Positions 23,789 through 33,128 are shown, counted from the first letter of the stretch. The stretch is DNA of 64,000 nucleotides from Bacteroidales bacterium UBA5349 (GCA_002410065.1 DHQB01000015.1:88324-152323); one strand, 5' to 3'. The notes: generated by a model from the letters alone, not told the origin. Program-made: numbers and translations.

Positions 23789-25702
23789 TTACACCACTTT
23801 ACCAATAAGCTTTGGTTTCGCAATTTTTTTGATGGAATTGTATATTCCTTCCGTATCAATGCCACACTCCCTATAGAGATCTTGTGGGCTTCCATGATCA
23901 ATAAACCTATCAGGTATGCCCAGCCGGATTACTCTGGTTGAAAAACCATTATCGTTTAGCCACTCCAAAACGGCAGAGCCAAATCCTCCCTGTATTGCAC
24001 CATCCTCAACAGTGACTATTGTTTTAAAACGTTTGCCAATTTGAGATAGCGTATTGGTATCTAAGGGTTTTACAAATCGCATATCGTAGTGGGCAACGCT
24101 AATTCCATCTTTAGCCAATTTTTCTGCTGCCTCGGCAGCATTGGTCCCAATTGGACCAAGTGATAGGATGGCAACGTCATTGCCTTCTCTTAGGATTTTG
24201 GCTGTGCCTACTTCAATTGTTTTGAAAGGTTTTCTCCAATCAACCATAGAACCAGTGCCCCTTGGGTAACGAATGCTCCATGCGCCCATATCGTTTTGCT
24301 GTGCGGTAAACATCAAGTTACGAAGTTCCTCTTCGTTATATGGTGAGCATATGGTGATGTTGGGTATTGTTCTCATGTATGCAATGTCGAATACGCCATG
24401 GTGTGTGGCTCCGTCCTCTCCAACGATACCTCCTCTATCTAAACAAAAAATAACGTTAAGGTTTTGCAGAACTACATCATGAATTACCTGATCGTAGGCA
24501 CGTTGCATAAACGATGAGTAAATGTTGCAAAACGGAATTAATCCTTCGGAAGCAAGCCCTGCAGCAAAGGTTACTGCGTGTTGTTCTGCAATTCCCACAT
24601 CAAAGGTTCGCTCAGGCATTTCTTTCATCATAATGTTTAGAGAGCACCCGCTAGGCATTGCTGGGGTAATACCAACTATACGCTCATTCTGCCTAGCAAG
24701 TTCTAGGATAGTATGCCCAAAAACATCCTGAAACTTAGGTGGTGTTGGTTTGTCTGTGGTTACTACAATTCTTTCGCCCGTAGTTTTGTCGAATAGACCT
24801 GGTGCATGCCATACAGTTTGATTAATTTCAGCAGGACTAAATCCCTTGCCTTTTACAGTATGACAGTGGAGCAATTTTGGGCCAGGTATATTCTTCAGAT
24901 CATTAAGTACTTGAGTAAGGTAAACTACATCATGGCCATCTACAGGTCCAAAATACCTAAAACCAAGCGATTCGAAGAGATTGCTTTGCTTTAGCACTGC
25001 TGATTTTAGTGCATTCTCTAGTTTCTGAACCATTGAGCGTGCGCTTGGCCCTACTTTATTCAGTTTCCCCAGAAGATTCCAAACATCATCCTTAAACTTG
25101 TTATAGGTTTGCGAAGTTGTGATATCGAGAAGATACTCTTTGAGTGCCCCAACATTGGGGTCGATAGCCATATTATTGTCGTTGAGGATAACCAATAGGT
25201 TAGAGTTAGTCGATCCCCCGTTGTTAAGCCCTTCAAAAGCTAAACCGGCTGTGAGCGATCCATCGCCAATAATTGAAACGGTTTGTCTTTCTTCGTTCTT
25301 AAGTTTTGACCCAATGGCCATACCTAAGCCAGCTGAAACCGACGTAGAACTGTGACCAGTCCCAAAGGCATCGTATTCACTTTCGCTACGTTTCGGAAAC
25401 CCGCTAATGCCCTTATATTTTCGGTTAGTGTGAAACAGGTCCCTTCTGCCGGTAAGTATCTTATGGCCATAGGCCTGATGTCCAACATCCCAGATTAGTC
25501 TATCGTAAGGTGTGTTAAACACATAGTGAAGAGCAACAGTAAGTTCAACCACTCCTAAACTTGCACCAAAATGTCCTGGGTTTGATGAAACTTCATCGAT
25601 GATAAACTGTCGTAGTTCGTTGCTTAAACCAACAAGTTCTTCAACCTTAAGTTTTTTAAGATCATCGGGGGAGTTTATTTGGCTTAGAAGCGGGTGTTGC
25701 AT
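23789..25702 (-). CDS. dxs: 1-deoxy-D-xylulose-5-phosphate synthase
   Basis: This thiamin diphosphate enzyme condenses pyruvate with glyceraldehyde-3-phosphate in the first step of the MEP isoprenoid pathway and also supplies DXP for thiamin and pyridoxal synthesis. The N terminus has HFGASLGVVELTVALHYVF. The ThDP-binding GDG site is IIGDGSLTAGLAFEGLNN. The transketolase-like middle domain has DVGIAEQHAVTFAAG and SFMQRAYDQVIHDV, and the C-terminal domain contains TVEDGAIQGGFGSAV. The length, 637 residues, is normal. Two -7-like boxes lie 23-42 bases upstream. Confidence 0.97.
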   Translation of the reverse strand: MQHPLLSQINSPDDLKKLKVEELVGLSNELRQFIIDEVSSNPGHFGASLGVVELTVALHYVFNTPYDRLIWDVGHQAYGHKILTGRRDLFHTNRKYKGISGFPKRSESEYDAFGTGHSSTSVSAGLGMAIGSKLKNEERQTVSIIGDGSLTAGLAFEGLNNGGSTNSNLLVILNDNNMAIDPNVGALKEYLLDITTSQTYNKFKDDVWNLLGKLNKVGPSARSMVQKLENALKSAVLKQSNLFESLGFRYFGPVDGHDVVYLTQVLNDLKNIPGPKLLHCHTVKGKGFSPAEINQTVWHAPGLFDKTTGERIVVTTDKPTPPKFQDVFGHTILELARQNERIVGITPAMPSGCSLNIMMKEMPERTFDVGIAEQHAVTFAAGLASEGLIPFCNIYSSFMQRAYDQVIHDVVLQNLNVIFCLDRGGIVGEDGATHHGVFDIAYMRTIPNITICSPYNEEELRNLMFTAQQNDMGAWSIRYPRGTGSMVDWRKPFKTIEVGTAKILREGNDVAILSLGPIGTNAAEAAEKLAKDGISVAHYDMRFVKPLDTNTLSQIGKRFKTIVTVEDGAIQGGFGSAVLEWLNDNGFSTRVIRLGIPDRFIDHGSPQDLYRECGIDTEGIYNSIKKIAKPKLIGKVV

Positions 25703-25724
25703 AACAAAAATCTTTTAACGATTG

Positions 25725-25743
25725 CAAAGTTAAAACAAATATA
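25725..25743 (-). promoter_or_regulatory. Two overlapping -7 candidates for dxs
   Basis: Minus-strand TAACTTTG (25732-25725) and TATATTTG (25743-25736) both match TAnnTTTG. Neither has a clear TTG at the -33 position. Confidence 0.4.
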
Positions 25744-25880
25744 TCAAAATAAAGTTTTTAAAAGAATAGGGACTATAGGTAAAGACCTTCTAAGAATAAC
25801 AACTAGTAAAACAGATAGTTTTGTTGATAAAATCTTTATAAGCATTGGATATATATAAACGCTATCAAAGTCATTATTCA

Positions 25881-25888
25881 TATATTTG
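25881..25888 (+). promoter_or_regulatory. -7 box TATATTTG before OmpA-family lipoprotein gene
   Basis: It is a full match to TAnnTTTG, 33 bases before the ATG at 25921. No clear -33 element is seen. Confidence 0.4.
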
Positions 25889-25920
25889 CTTCAACAAATA
25901 ATATCCTAAAAAAAACGAAG

Positions 25921-26952
25921 ATGAATTGCATAAAGCTAAAAATCATATGGATTTTTCTAATAGGCATAATTGTACAATCGTGTGTGCCTGCCAAGGAATT
26001 TCAGGCACTACAAGATAAGAATATCAAATGTGAGGAGGAAAGGGAGCGCTATTTTAACGAAAACGAGACCTTAGAGAAGAGTAATAAAGAGTTGGACTCA
26101 AAACTTAGGGTACTTAAAGGTGAAGTTGCACAACTCATAGCTGATAGTACATCCAGAGCCATTGAACTATCGAGATTAAAAGATGAGAATGCGAAACTCT
26201 CAAAGCGCTATGCCGAATTACAGAATATTCAGGAAACATCTATGGCTGGCACTCAAAAGGAGTCTCGTAGGGTTTTGGCCCAACTGCAGGCAACCCAAGA
26301 AGAGCTGCAAGAGAAGCAGGATGCTCTTAAAGAACTTGAGCGCCAACTGAACTTAAGACGAAAGAACCTTGAGGAGCTCCAATCGCATCTGAATGGTTTA
26401 AAAAGTGATTTAGACGAGAGAAATGCAAAAATTCAGGAGATGGAAAGGATATTAGCACGCAAAGACTCAGCTGTTATGGCCCTTCGTCGTAAGGTTTCCG
26501 ATGCACTATTTGGTTTTGAAGGTAAGGGACTAAGCGTGCAGCATAAGAACGGAAAGGTTTATGTGTCTCTTGATGAGCAGTTGATGTTTAAATCGGGAAG
26601 CCATGTTGTTGATGCAAACGGAATAAAAGCGCTAAGGCAGTTAATACCTGTGTTGGAGCAAAATCAGGACATTAATATTGTTGTTGAAGGTCACACTGAC
26701 GACGTGCCATTCCCACAGCGGGGAGAACTGACAGACAACTGGGATTTGAGCGTTAAGCGGGCTACCTCAATTGTACGTATCCTTTTAGATAAATCTAAAA
26801 TTGAACCCGCACGTATTTCCGCCTCAGGTCGAAGTCAATACCATCCTATTGATCCTCAGAAAACTTCAGCAGCGCGACAAAAAAATCGTAGAACAGAGAT
26901 TATTCTTACTCCAAAACTCGATGAACTTTTTGAGATATTAGAGGCTAACTAG
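25921..26952 (+). CDS. OmpA/MotB-domain lipoprotein with long coiled coil
   Basis: Residues 1-21 form a lipoprotein signal with lipobox VQSC (Cys21), so the mature protein is probably lipid-anchored. Residues 30-185 form a long charged coiled coil (EELQEKQDALKELERQLN). Residues about 200-340 are an OmpA C-terminal-like peptidoglycan-binding domain: MFKSGSHVVD, VVEGHTDDVPFP, NWDLSVKRATSIVRIL and QKNRRTEI. The likely role is linking the envelope to peptidoglycan across the periplasm, with the coiled coil as a spacer. It is monocistronic, followed by a strong terminator. Confidence 0.9.
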   Translation: MNCIKLKIIWIFLIGIIVQSCVPAKEFQALQDKNIKCEEERERYFNENETLEKSNKELDSKLRVLKGEVAQLIADSTSRAIELSRLKDENAKLSKRYAELQNIQETSMAGTQKESRRVLAQLQATQEELQEKQDALKELERQLNLRRKNLEELQSHLNGLKSDLDERNAKIQEMERILARKDSAVMALRRKVSDALFGFEGKGLSVQHKNGKVYVSLDEQLMFKSGSHVVDANGIKALRQLIPVLEQNQDINIVVEGHTDDVPFPQRGELTDNWDLSVKRATSIVRILLDKSKIEPARISASGRSQYHPIDPQKTSAARQKNRRTEIILTPKLDELFEILEAN

Positions 26953-26982
26953 TCCATATTCTAATAAACCATATGGTTTTTA

Positions 26983-27031
26983 ATAGCCCAAAACCTTAGT
27001 TTTTTACTAAGGTTTTGGGCTATACTATTTT
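26983..27031 (+). terminator. Strong terminator after OmpA-family gene
   Basis: An 18-bp perfect stem (26983-27000 with 27006-27023) has a five-T loop and is followed by ACTATTTT. Confidence 0.8.
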
Positions 27032-27098
27032 CCAATTGTACAGTGTTGAAAAATACTAGGTTTTTTTTAACTTGCCTACAAATTAAAACCCTAAAACC

Positions 27099-28256
27099 AT
27101 GAAGAGAAAGATTCTGATATCCTTTACCTTATCGGTAATAGTTGCACTAACGGTTTACCTTTCAATTCCTCAAAACCATTATATTGTAAAGGCGTTAATA
27201 TACCAAAAGCCCAAAATTCATCACAATACAATTTTTGCCAATAGGACTGTAGAGATTGGCGAGCCAGAACCTTGGCAAACAGATTCCTTATTTAATACGT
27301 ACGATTTAGCCGAGGATCAGCTAAAAGCAATGGATAAGTATAAAACCGTAGCATTTTTGGTTGCTCGCGACTCCCTTTTACTTTTTGAATCGTATTGGGA
27401 AGGTTATGGACCAGATTCCTATTCAAACTCTTTTTCGATGGCTAAAAGTATTGTTGGTTTGCTAATTGGCTGTGCTCTCGATGAGGGGTTTATCGATAAC
27501 CTCGATCAGCCTGTTGCCGATTTTATCCCCGAGTTTGCACAAGGTGACAAAGCAAAAATTACCATCAGGCATTTGCTGACCATGAGTTCGGGCTTGAGTT
27601 GGGATGAGGCTTATTCCAGTCTTTTCTCAACAACTACCCAAGCATACTATGGCAAGTTTTTACGAAAACTTGTACTCGATCAAACTGTTATTAGTGAACC
27701 AGGTAAGGAGTTTAACTACTTGAGTGGCGATACACAGCTGCTCTCCATAGTTCTAGCAAAAGCAACGGGACAAAGTGTTGCCGATTACATGTCGAACAGG
27801 ATTTGGAGTAGAATAGGTGCAGAGCATAGTGCATTATGGAGTCTCGATAGGGAGGGCGGCATTGAAAAGGCCTATTGCTGTTTTAATAGCAACGCAAGAG
27901 ATTTTGCGCGAATTGGCCGCTTAGTGTTAAACGGGGGAGAATGGAATGGCGAACAGATTGTATCGAAAGAATATCTAGAAGAAACTCTGAAGCCAACAAC
28001 ATACCTTGCAGACAAAGAGTTGGGTGGTATACCAACAGAGCGGTATGGTAATAAGTGGTGGTTTACTACGCATCGCAACCATCAGGTTATTTTTGCTAGA
28101 GGAATTTTAGGTCAGTATATTTTCATTATTCCCGATTTAGATATGGTTGTCGTTAGGTTAGGCCATTTACGCGATAATGAGAGAATTGGCGGTCAGCCCA
28201 TCGATATTTTTGCATACCTAGATATTGCAATGGACATGAGTGATGCTCTGCAATAA
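27099..28256 (+). CDS. Class C beta-lactamase-like serine hydrolase
   Basis: An N-terminal hydrophobic segment (residues 5-23) precedes a class C beta-lactamase/DD-peptidase-type domain. The nucleophile motif SxxK is SMAK in NSFSMAKSIVG near residue 114. The second motif YxS/N is in FNYLSGDTQ, with the family stretch IRHLLTMSSGLSWDE between them. The third motif, usually KTG or HxG, is not clear: FARGILGQYIFI occupies its place. Such proteins include esterases and D-aminopeptidases as well as lactamases, so antibiotic hydrolysis should not be assumed. The next gene begins 18 bases after its stop, so the two may be cotranscribed. Confidence 0.85.
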   Translation: MKRKILISFTLSVIVALTVYLSIPQNHYIVKALIYQKPKIHHNTIFANRTVEIGEPEPWQTDSLFNTYDLAEDQLKAMDKYKTVAFLVARDSLLLFESYWEGYGPDSYSNSFSMAKSIVGLLIGCALDEGFIDNLDQPVADFIPEFAQGDKAKITIRHLLTMSSGLSWDEAYSSLFSTTTQAYYGKFLRKLVLDQTVISEPGKEFNYLSGDTQLLSIVLAKATGQSVADYMSNRIWSRIGAEHSALWSLDREGGIEKAYCCFNSNARDFARIGRLVLNGGEWNGEQIVSKEYLEETLKPTTYLADKELGGIPTERYGNKWWFTTHRNHQVIFARGILGQYIFIIPDLDMVVVRLGHLRDNERIGGQPIDIFAYLDIAMDMSDALQ

Positions 28257-28274
28257 ATTTTTACATCTGATTAA

Positions 28275-29447
28275 ATGGAAAAAATACGTGTAAAACTTTT
28301 AGCATTTCCCGCAGCGGATGTTCAAATATTTACCAAGGCCAAAAGGCGTTTACAAAAGCTTTTTAAGCAGGATATGGTAGAGTTTGTTGATAAGGAACCA
28401 GAAGTGTTGGTTTTTCTAACAGGTGGCTCAGAGCGAATAGCATTGCAATCTGTGCATGAATTTGGCTTTTACCTTTTAATTGCTTCAGATATTGATAATT
28501 CATGGGCAGCTGCAACAGAAGTTAAAGCTTGGATGAACCAAAATAACATAACCTGCATGCTGGTTGATCAGAATAGCGAATTGGCTGTTGAACTTGTTGA
28601 CGATTTATACAAAGTGAAGAATGGGATTAAAAACTTAAAGGGTAAGCGTTTTGGCCTAATAGGAGAAGTTTCGGACTGGCTAGTAAATTCGAATATTGAT
28701 CCCTTTGTTATTAAGACAAAGTTGGGAGTTGATCAGGTGAACATCCCTTGGAACAGTGTTGCCCTAGGTGAACACGGAGAAGTTTCAGCTGATTTTTTAA
28801 ATTTTTTCAATGCAAAGGGTGTTGAAGGCCTAACTGGCTCTGGTAGAATTTATGAGGTCTTATCCAATTTGGTTCGTAAGTATGAGTTACATGCCTTAAC
28901 CGTTGAATGCTTTTCGCTTCTCCAAAAGTGTAATGCAACTGCGTGTCTAGCTTTGTCAAAGTTGTCGATGGATGGAGTACCCGCCGGATGCGAGGGTGAT
29001 AATTGCAGCATGTTGGGCATGATGATATCAAAAGAACTATTCGGCATTATCCCATGGATTGCCAATACCTCTTTTGTGAACCCTACGAAGAAACTGTTAA
29101 CCTTTTCACATTGTACTGTTCCTGCAAACTTGCTTAAAGATTTTGAACTTGACACCCATTTCGAATCGGGAAAAGGTTTGGCAATAAAGGGAAGCCTAAA
29201 GGCTGATAGGGTTACCATTGTTAGACTCGACCATACCCTAAATAAAATGTTTGTGGGCAAAGGCCTTGTTGAGGTTGGGGAAAACAGGAAGGGAATGTGT
29301 AGAACGCAATTATTAGTGAATGTTGACGATTCAGTTATTGCCTATTTTTTAAATAAGCCTTTGGGTAATCATCATTTGATTGTACCGGGCGATTATACCC
29401 TGGGCTTTGAATTAGCTGCCCGAATGCTCAAAATGGCATTGGTATAG
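28275..29447 (+). CDS. L-fucose/L-arabinose isomerase-like protein (COG2407-like)
   Basis: The 390-residue protein resembles the wider L-fucose isomerase-related group. A two-part Rossmann-like region occupies residues 1-200 (LVFLTGGSERIALQ). Then come YELHALTVECFSLL, CLALSKLSMDGVPAGCEGD, SHCTVP and HFESGKGLAIKG. These resemble the metal and substrate region of fucose-isomerase-like proteins. True sugar isomerase activity is not established for this subgroup. It follows the serine hydrolase gene closely and ends at a terminator shared with frr. No sugar catabolism genes surround it. The call rests on recalled family patterns only. Confidence 0.6.
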   Translation: MEKIRVKLLAFPAADVQIFTKAKRRLQKLFKQDMVEFVDKEPEVLVFLTGGSERIALQSVHEFGFYLLIASDIDNSWAAATEVKAWMNQNNITCMLVDQNSELAVELVDDLYKVKNGIKNLKGKRFGLIGEVSDWLVNSNIDPFVIKTKLGVDQVNIPWNSVALGEHGEVSADFLNFFNAKGVEGLTGSGRIYEVLSNLVRKYELHALTVECFSLLQKCNATACLALSKLSMDGVPAGCEGDNCSMLGMMISKELFGIIPWIANTSFVNPTKKLLTFSHCTVPANLLKDFELDTHFESGKGLAIKGSLKADRVTIVRLDHTLNKMFVGKGLVEVGENRKGMCRTQLLVNVDDSVIAYFLNKPLGNHHLIVPGDYTLGFELAARMLKMALV

Positions 29448-29473
29448 AAAAAGCCGCAAAAGCGGCTTTTTTT
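29448..29473. terminator. Bidirectional terminator between isomerase-like gene and frr
   Basis: AAAAAGCCGC and GCGGCTTTTTTT form a stem with an AAAA loop. It lies at the ends of both convergent genes and its last bases overlap the frr stop codon. Confidence 0.85.
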
Positions 29474-30035
29474 ATACAGTTAGAATCTCTTGTTCTTTTT
29501 TTTCAAGCAATTCTTCAACCTTTTTGCTATAGGCATCGGTTAGTTTCTGAACCTCACCTTCCGAGTCTTTTGCAAGATCTTCTGCTAGTCCATTCTTTTG
29601 AAGTTTTTTAATCTCTTCGTTTGCGTCTCTTCGTGCATTACGGATACTAACTCGAGCATTTTCACCTTCGCTTTTCACCTGCTTTACAAGTTGCTTTCTG
29701 CGCTCCTCGGTTAAAGGCGGAACAGCAATACGAACTATTTCACCATTATTCTGAGGATTAAATCCAAGGTTAGCCGCAAGAATTGCTTTTTCAATAGGCC
29801 CAATCATTGCCTTTTCCCAAGGCTGAATGGTAATGGTTCTGGCATCAAGTGTACCTACGTTAGAAACTTGTTGCAGTGGGGTGAGTGAGCCATAGTAATC
29901 AACCATAATACCAGAAAGCATAGCAGCGTTAGCTTTACCAGCTCTAACTACTCTTAGTGCATCCTCGAGGTGAGAAATAGCTTTTTCCATCATCTCTTTT
30001 GCCCCTTCTATGTAAAAATTAACTTCTTCGTTCAT
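29472..30035 (-). CDS. frr: Ribosome recycling factor
   Basis: It splits the post-termination ribosome together with EF-G. The 187-residue length and family features are normal: ALRVVRAGKANAAMLSGIMVDYYG, PLQQVSNVGTLDARTITIQPW, IRIAVPPLTEERRKQLVKQ-type sequence (here starting VRIAVPPLTEERRKQ) and a C-terminal helical arm. It lies 29 bases after pyrH, the common pyrH-frr order, and ends at the shared terminator. Confidence 0.97.
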   Translation of the reverse strand: MNEEVNFYIEGAKEMMEKAISHLEDALRVVRAGKANAAMLSGIMVDYYGSLTPLQQVSNVGTLDARTITIQPWEKAMIGPIEKAILAANLGFNPQNNGEIVRIAVPPLTEERRKQLVKQVKSEGENARVSIRNARRDANEEIKKLQKNGLAEDLAKDSEGEVQKLTDAYSKKVEELLEKKEQEILTV

Positions 30036-30064
30036 GGCTTTATGAATTTTTAGTATAAAAATAT

Positions 30065-30775
30065 TTAATTTCTCACCAATGTACCAATATTTTCTCCTAA
30101 AACAACCTTTTTTAAATTTCCCTCTGTGGTCATATCGAATACGATAATTGGCAAATTATTCTCACTGCACATCGTAAATGCGGTAAGATCCATAATTTTT
30201 AGTTTTTGCTCGTATGCTTTATCAAACGTAAGGTTTTCAAATTTCTTGGCTTTAGGATTTTTTTCAGGATCAACGTCGTAAACCCCATCAACCCTTGTTC
30301 CTTTAAGGAGTGCTTCAGTTTCAATCTCAACTCCTCTGAGTGCCGAGGCTGTATCAGTAGTGAAGAATGGGTTGCCCGTTCCACCTGCAATTATCACAGT
30401 ATAGCCTTCGCTAAATGCTTGCAATACTTTTGCCTTTGTGTAAAGTTCGCCTATAGGCTCCATTTTTGTGGCTGTAAATAACCTTGCTTTTCCGCCAAGT
30501 CCTTCTATTGTGCTTTGAAGCGCAAGACTGTTGATAACGGTAGCTAGCATCCCCATTTGGTCTCCTTTAACACGGTCAATGCCTTTCGACAGTCCGCTTA
30601 GCCCTCTAAAAATATTTCCGCCCCCAATTACGATTCCTATTTCTACGCCAAGTTCAGATATCTCTTTGATTTGCGTTGCATAAGAGTTGATAACGCTGGG
30701 CTTTATTCCGTGGTTCTCATTGCCCATTAGGGCCTCTCCGCTTAATTTTAGGAGTATTCGTTTGTACTTTATCAT
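30065..30775 (-). CDS. pyrH: UMP kinase
   Basis: It phosphorylates UMP to UDP with ATP, in the bacterial hexameric amino-acid-kinase fold. RILLKLSGEALMG, IGIVIGGGNIFRG, VKGDQMGMLATVINSLAL, IIAGGTGNPFFTTDTAS and KGTRVDGVYDVDPEKNPKA are all family motifs. The 236-residue length is normal. It heads the pyrH-frr pair, downstream of tsf and separated from it by a terminator-like hairpin. Confidence 0.97.
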   Translation of the reverse strand: MIKYKRILLKLSGEALMGNENHGIKPSVINSYATQIKEISELGVEIGIVIGGGNIFRGLSGLSKGIDRVKGDQMGMLATVINSLALQSTIEGLGGKARLFTATKMEPIGELYTKAKVLQAFSEGYTVIIAGGTGNPFFTTDTASALRGVEIETEALLKGTRVDGVYDVDPEKNPKAKKFENLTFDKAYEQKLKIMDLTAFTMCSENNLPIIVFDMTTEGNLKKVVLGENIGTLVRN

Positions 30776-30857
30776 TGCTATTTATGGTTAGGTTTTGTAA
30801 AAATAGCAAAAAGGTTGCTTTGAACCACTAATCTGTGATGTTTTTGCTAAACATTAT

Positions 30858-30892
30858 AAAAAAAGCTACCAGGTTAACCTGATAGCTTTTTT
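30858..30892 (-). terminator. Terminator after tsf
   Basis: AAAAAAGCTA and TAGCTTTTTT flank CAGGTTAACCTG with one C/A mismatch in the stem. The T-tract on the minus strand is good. Confidence 0.75.
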
Positions 30893-30909
30893 GAACAAAT
30901 GAGTTTTTG

Positions 30910-31740
30910 TTATGCGTTAAGTGAAACGCGCTTAAATCCGACAACCTTTAGGTCTTTATCAATACTCTTAAGGTAATTGGAAATGTTAACTTTGCTATCC
31001 TTAATGAAATCTTGATTCATAAGGGTGCTCTCTTTGAAAAACTTTTGTAGTTTGCCTTGAGCAATCTTGTCAAGCATAGCCTCAGGTTTTCCTTCAAGGC
31101 GAGCTTGCTCCCTTCCAATTTCAAGCTCTTGCTTACGGATTTTCTCAGGAACATCCTCAGCATCTACAGATACAGGATTCATTGCTGCAACTTGCATGGC
31201 AATATCTTTTCCAATTTGCTCGTTTATTCCTGCTTTATTGAATGCAACAATAGACGCCAATTTGTTGCCTGGGTGGATATAGTATGCTACTGTTTCGCCT
31301 TCAATTTTCTCGTAATATGAGAGTTCGAATTTTTCACCTGTAATACCAGATTGGTCAAATACAAGGTCTTCAATTTTTCTTCCATCAATAACAAGAGCCT
31401 TAAGGGCGTCTATATCTGCAGGTAAATTCTTAAGTGCTACATCTAGAATTTTTGTTGTAAGACCAATAAAATTCTCGTTTTTAGCAACAAAGTCGGTTTC
31501 GCAGTTAAGAACTACCATTGCACCTTTTTTACCATCAGCACTAATTGCGGCAAGAGCAGCACCCTCACCAGCATCACGATCTGCGCGTTTATTTGCAATG
31601 GCTTTACCGCGTTCACGGATTAGCTCAACTGCTTTCTCGAGATCACCGTTAGACTCAGCAAGTGCATTCTTGCAGTCCATCATACCAGCCCCTGTTAGCT
31701 TTCTGAGTTTTACTATATCGGCTGTTTTTACTTCAGACAT
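30910..31740 (-). CDS. tsf: Elongation factor Ts
   Basis: It is the nucleotide exchange factor for EF-Tu. The N-terminal UBA-like part reads KLRKLTGAGMMDCKNALAES, followed by ELIRERGKAIANKRADR. The core contains VVLNCETDFVAKNENF and YIHPGNKLASIVAFN, and the C-terminal part LMNQDFIKDSKV. The length, 276 residues, is normal. It lies 28 bases after rpsB, the standard order. Confidence 0.97.
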   Translation of the reverse strand: MSEVKTADIVKLRKLTGAGMMDCKNALAESNGDLEKAVELIRERGKAIANKRADRDAGEGAALAAISADGKKGAMVVLNCETDFVAKNENFIGLTTKILDVALKNLPADIDALKALVIDGRKIEDLVFDQSGITGEKFELSYYEKIEGETVAYYIHPGNKLASIVAFNKAGINEQIGKDIAMQVAAMNPVSVDAEDVPEKIRKQELEIGREQARLEGKPEAMLDKIAQGKLQKFFKESTLMNQDFIKDSKVNISNYLKSIDKDLKVVGFKRVSLNA

Positions 31741-31768
31741 TGTATTATTATTTTATCAGTTAAAGATA

Positions 31769-32629
31769 TTATTCTTCGGTTTTTGCCTCCCCTTCGGTTG
31801 TTTCTTCCTTCTCTACTACTGCTTTCTCATCTTTAAGGGTTACTTTGGCTTTAATTGGCTTAGCGGTTTTCCTAGCGCGCGTACGTGTTGGTTTTTCGCT
31901 TTCGCCCTCTTCGGTATGAGCAGGCTCCTTATCTTTTTCGTTTTTCCTTTCGTCAAGCCCTTCGCTAATCGCTTTAACCATTATGTCAATAATAAGAGAT
32001 ATTGATTTAGAAGCATCATCATTAGCAGGTATTACAAAGTCGATTGGAGTAGGATCACAACAGGTATCAACCATTGCAAATACTGGGATGTTAAGTTTTT
32101 TTGCTTCACTAACTGCAATATATTCTTTTTGCACATCAACTACGAAAAGTGCTGCGGGAAGTCTAGTAAGATCAACAATAGAGCCAAGGTTTTTTTCAAG
32201 TTTTGCCCTTTGACGGGTAACCTGAAGTTTTTCTCTTTTTGAAAGAATACTGAATGTACCCTCTGACAACATCTTATCGATAGTTGACATTTTTTTAACA
32301 GCCTTACGTATAGTTGGAAAGTTGGTAAGCATACCACCTGGCCAACGCTCTGTTACATAGGGCATATTTACTTGACTCACTTTTTCGGAAACAATGTCTT
32401 TCGCTTGCTTTTTGGTGGCAACAAATAATACTTTGCGACCAGACTTAGCAATTTGCTTCATTGCTGCTGCTGCCTCATCAATTTTGATAGCAGTTTTTTG
32501 TAAGTCGATAATGTGGATTCCGTTACGCTCCATAAAAATATAGGGAGCCATTTTGGGGTTCCATTTGCGCTTTAGGTGTCCAAAATGTACACCTGCGTCT
32601 AAGAGTTCTTTAAAATCTGTCTTTGGCAT
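31769..32629 (-). CDS. rpsB: 30S ribosomal protein S2 with acidic C-terminal extension
   Basis: The core reads LLDAGVHFGHLKRKWNPKM, YIFMERNGIHIIDLQKT, ERWPGGMLTNFPTIR and IPANDDASKSI. The core ends near residue 225. A further 60 residues follow, dominated by Glu, Lys, Thr and Ala (KPTRTRARKTAKPIKAKV, then an acidic tail). Such low-complexity extensions occur in Bacteroidota S2 proteins. The 112-base gap to rpsI contains a small hairpin, ACAGC-AAAT-GCTGT at 32703-32716, of unknown role. Confidence 0.97.
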   Translation of the reverse strand: MPKTDFKELLDAGVHFGHLKRKWNPKMAPYIFMERNGIHIIDLQKTAIKIDEAAAAMKQIAKSGRKVLFVATKKQAKDIVSEKVSQVNMPYVTERWPGGMLTNFPTIRKAVKKMSTIDKMLSEGTFSILSKREKLQVTRQRAKLEKNLGSIVDLTRLPAALFVVDVQKEYIAVSEAKKLNIPVFAMVDTCCDPTPIDFVIPANDDASKSISLIIDIMVKAISEGLDERKNEKDKEPAHTEEGESEKPTRTRARKTAKPIKAKVTLKDEKAVVEKEETTEGEAKTEE

Positions 32630-32741
32630 TTTTTTGAATTATAATAGTTAAAAAAATGGCAATCACTTGGTAGTTTCAAGTTTTAGAAAGTCCAAGCAAT
32701 TTACAGCAAATGCTGTTTGCCAAAAAATTGATAGAAAACGA

Positions 32742-33128
32742 TTAACGTTTGCTGAACTGGAATTTCTTTCTTGCTCCTGGTTGACCTGGTTTTTTGCGCT
32801 CTACCTCACGTGGGTCTCGGGTCATAAAACCATTTGCTCTTAGCACAGATTTGTGCTCAGCATTAATTTCAACCAGAGCTCTTGCTATACCAAGTCTTAG
32901 TGCTTCTGCTTGACCTTTGGTTCCACCACCACCAAGATTTGCTTTAACATCATAACTCCCAATAAGGTTAAGAACCTGAAACGGTTGATTAACCACGTAC
33001 TGAAGTAGCTCAGATGGAAAGTAATCCTTTAATTCTTTTCCATTGATGGTAATGTTTCCTTTACCATCCTGAAGGTAAACACGTGCTACAGCGCTTTTTC
33101 TTCTACCAGTTGCATTAAATACCTGCAT
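32742..33128 (-). CDS. rpsI: 30S ribosomal protein S9
   Basis: Family motifs are ATGRRKSAVARVYLQDGKG, GGGGTKGQAEALRLGIARAL and the C-terminal PREVERKKPGQPGARKKFQF, ending in SKR, the basic tail that reaches the P-site tRNA. The length, 128 residues, is normal. It follows rplM after 5 bases, as in nearly all bacteria. Confidence 0.98.
   Translation of the reverse strand: MQVFNATGRRKSAVARVYLQDGKGNITINGKELKDYFPSELLQYVVNQPFQVLNLIGSYDVKANLGGGGTKGQAEALRLGIARALVEINAEHKSVLRANGFMTRDPREVERKKPGQPGARKKFQFSKR

Noticed and set aside
23602..23901. 99-residue minus-strand frame containing MAELVDALVSNTSGSNTV
   Set aside because: It is the translation of the tRNA-Leu gene and its flanks, a classic false protein call.
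27099..28256. Antibiotic-resistance beta-lactamase
   Set aside because: The SxxK and YxS motifs are shared with many esterases and peptidases, and the third motif is unclear.
31598..32005. 135-residue frame spanning the tsf-rpsB junction on the plus strand
   Set aside because: It is antisense to two essential genes with conserved sequence; the composition is hydrophobic noise.
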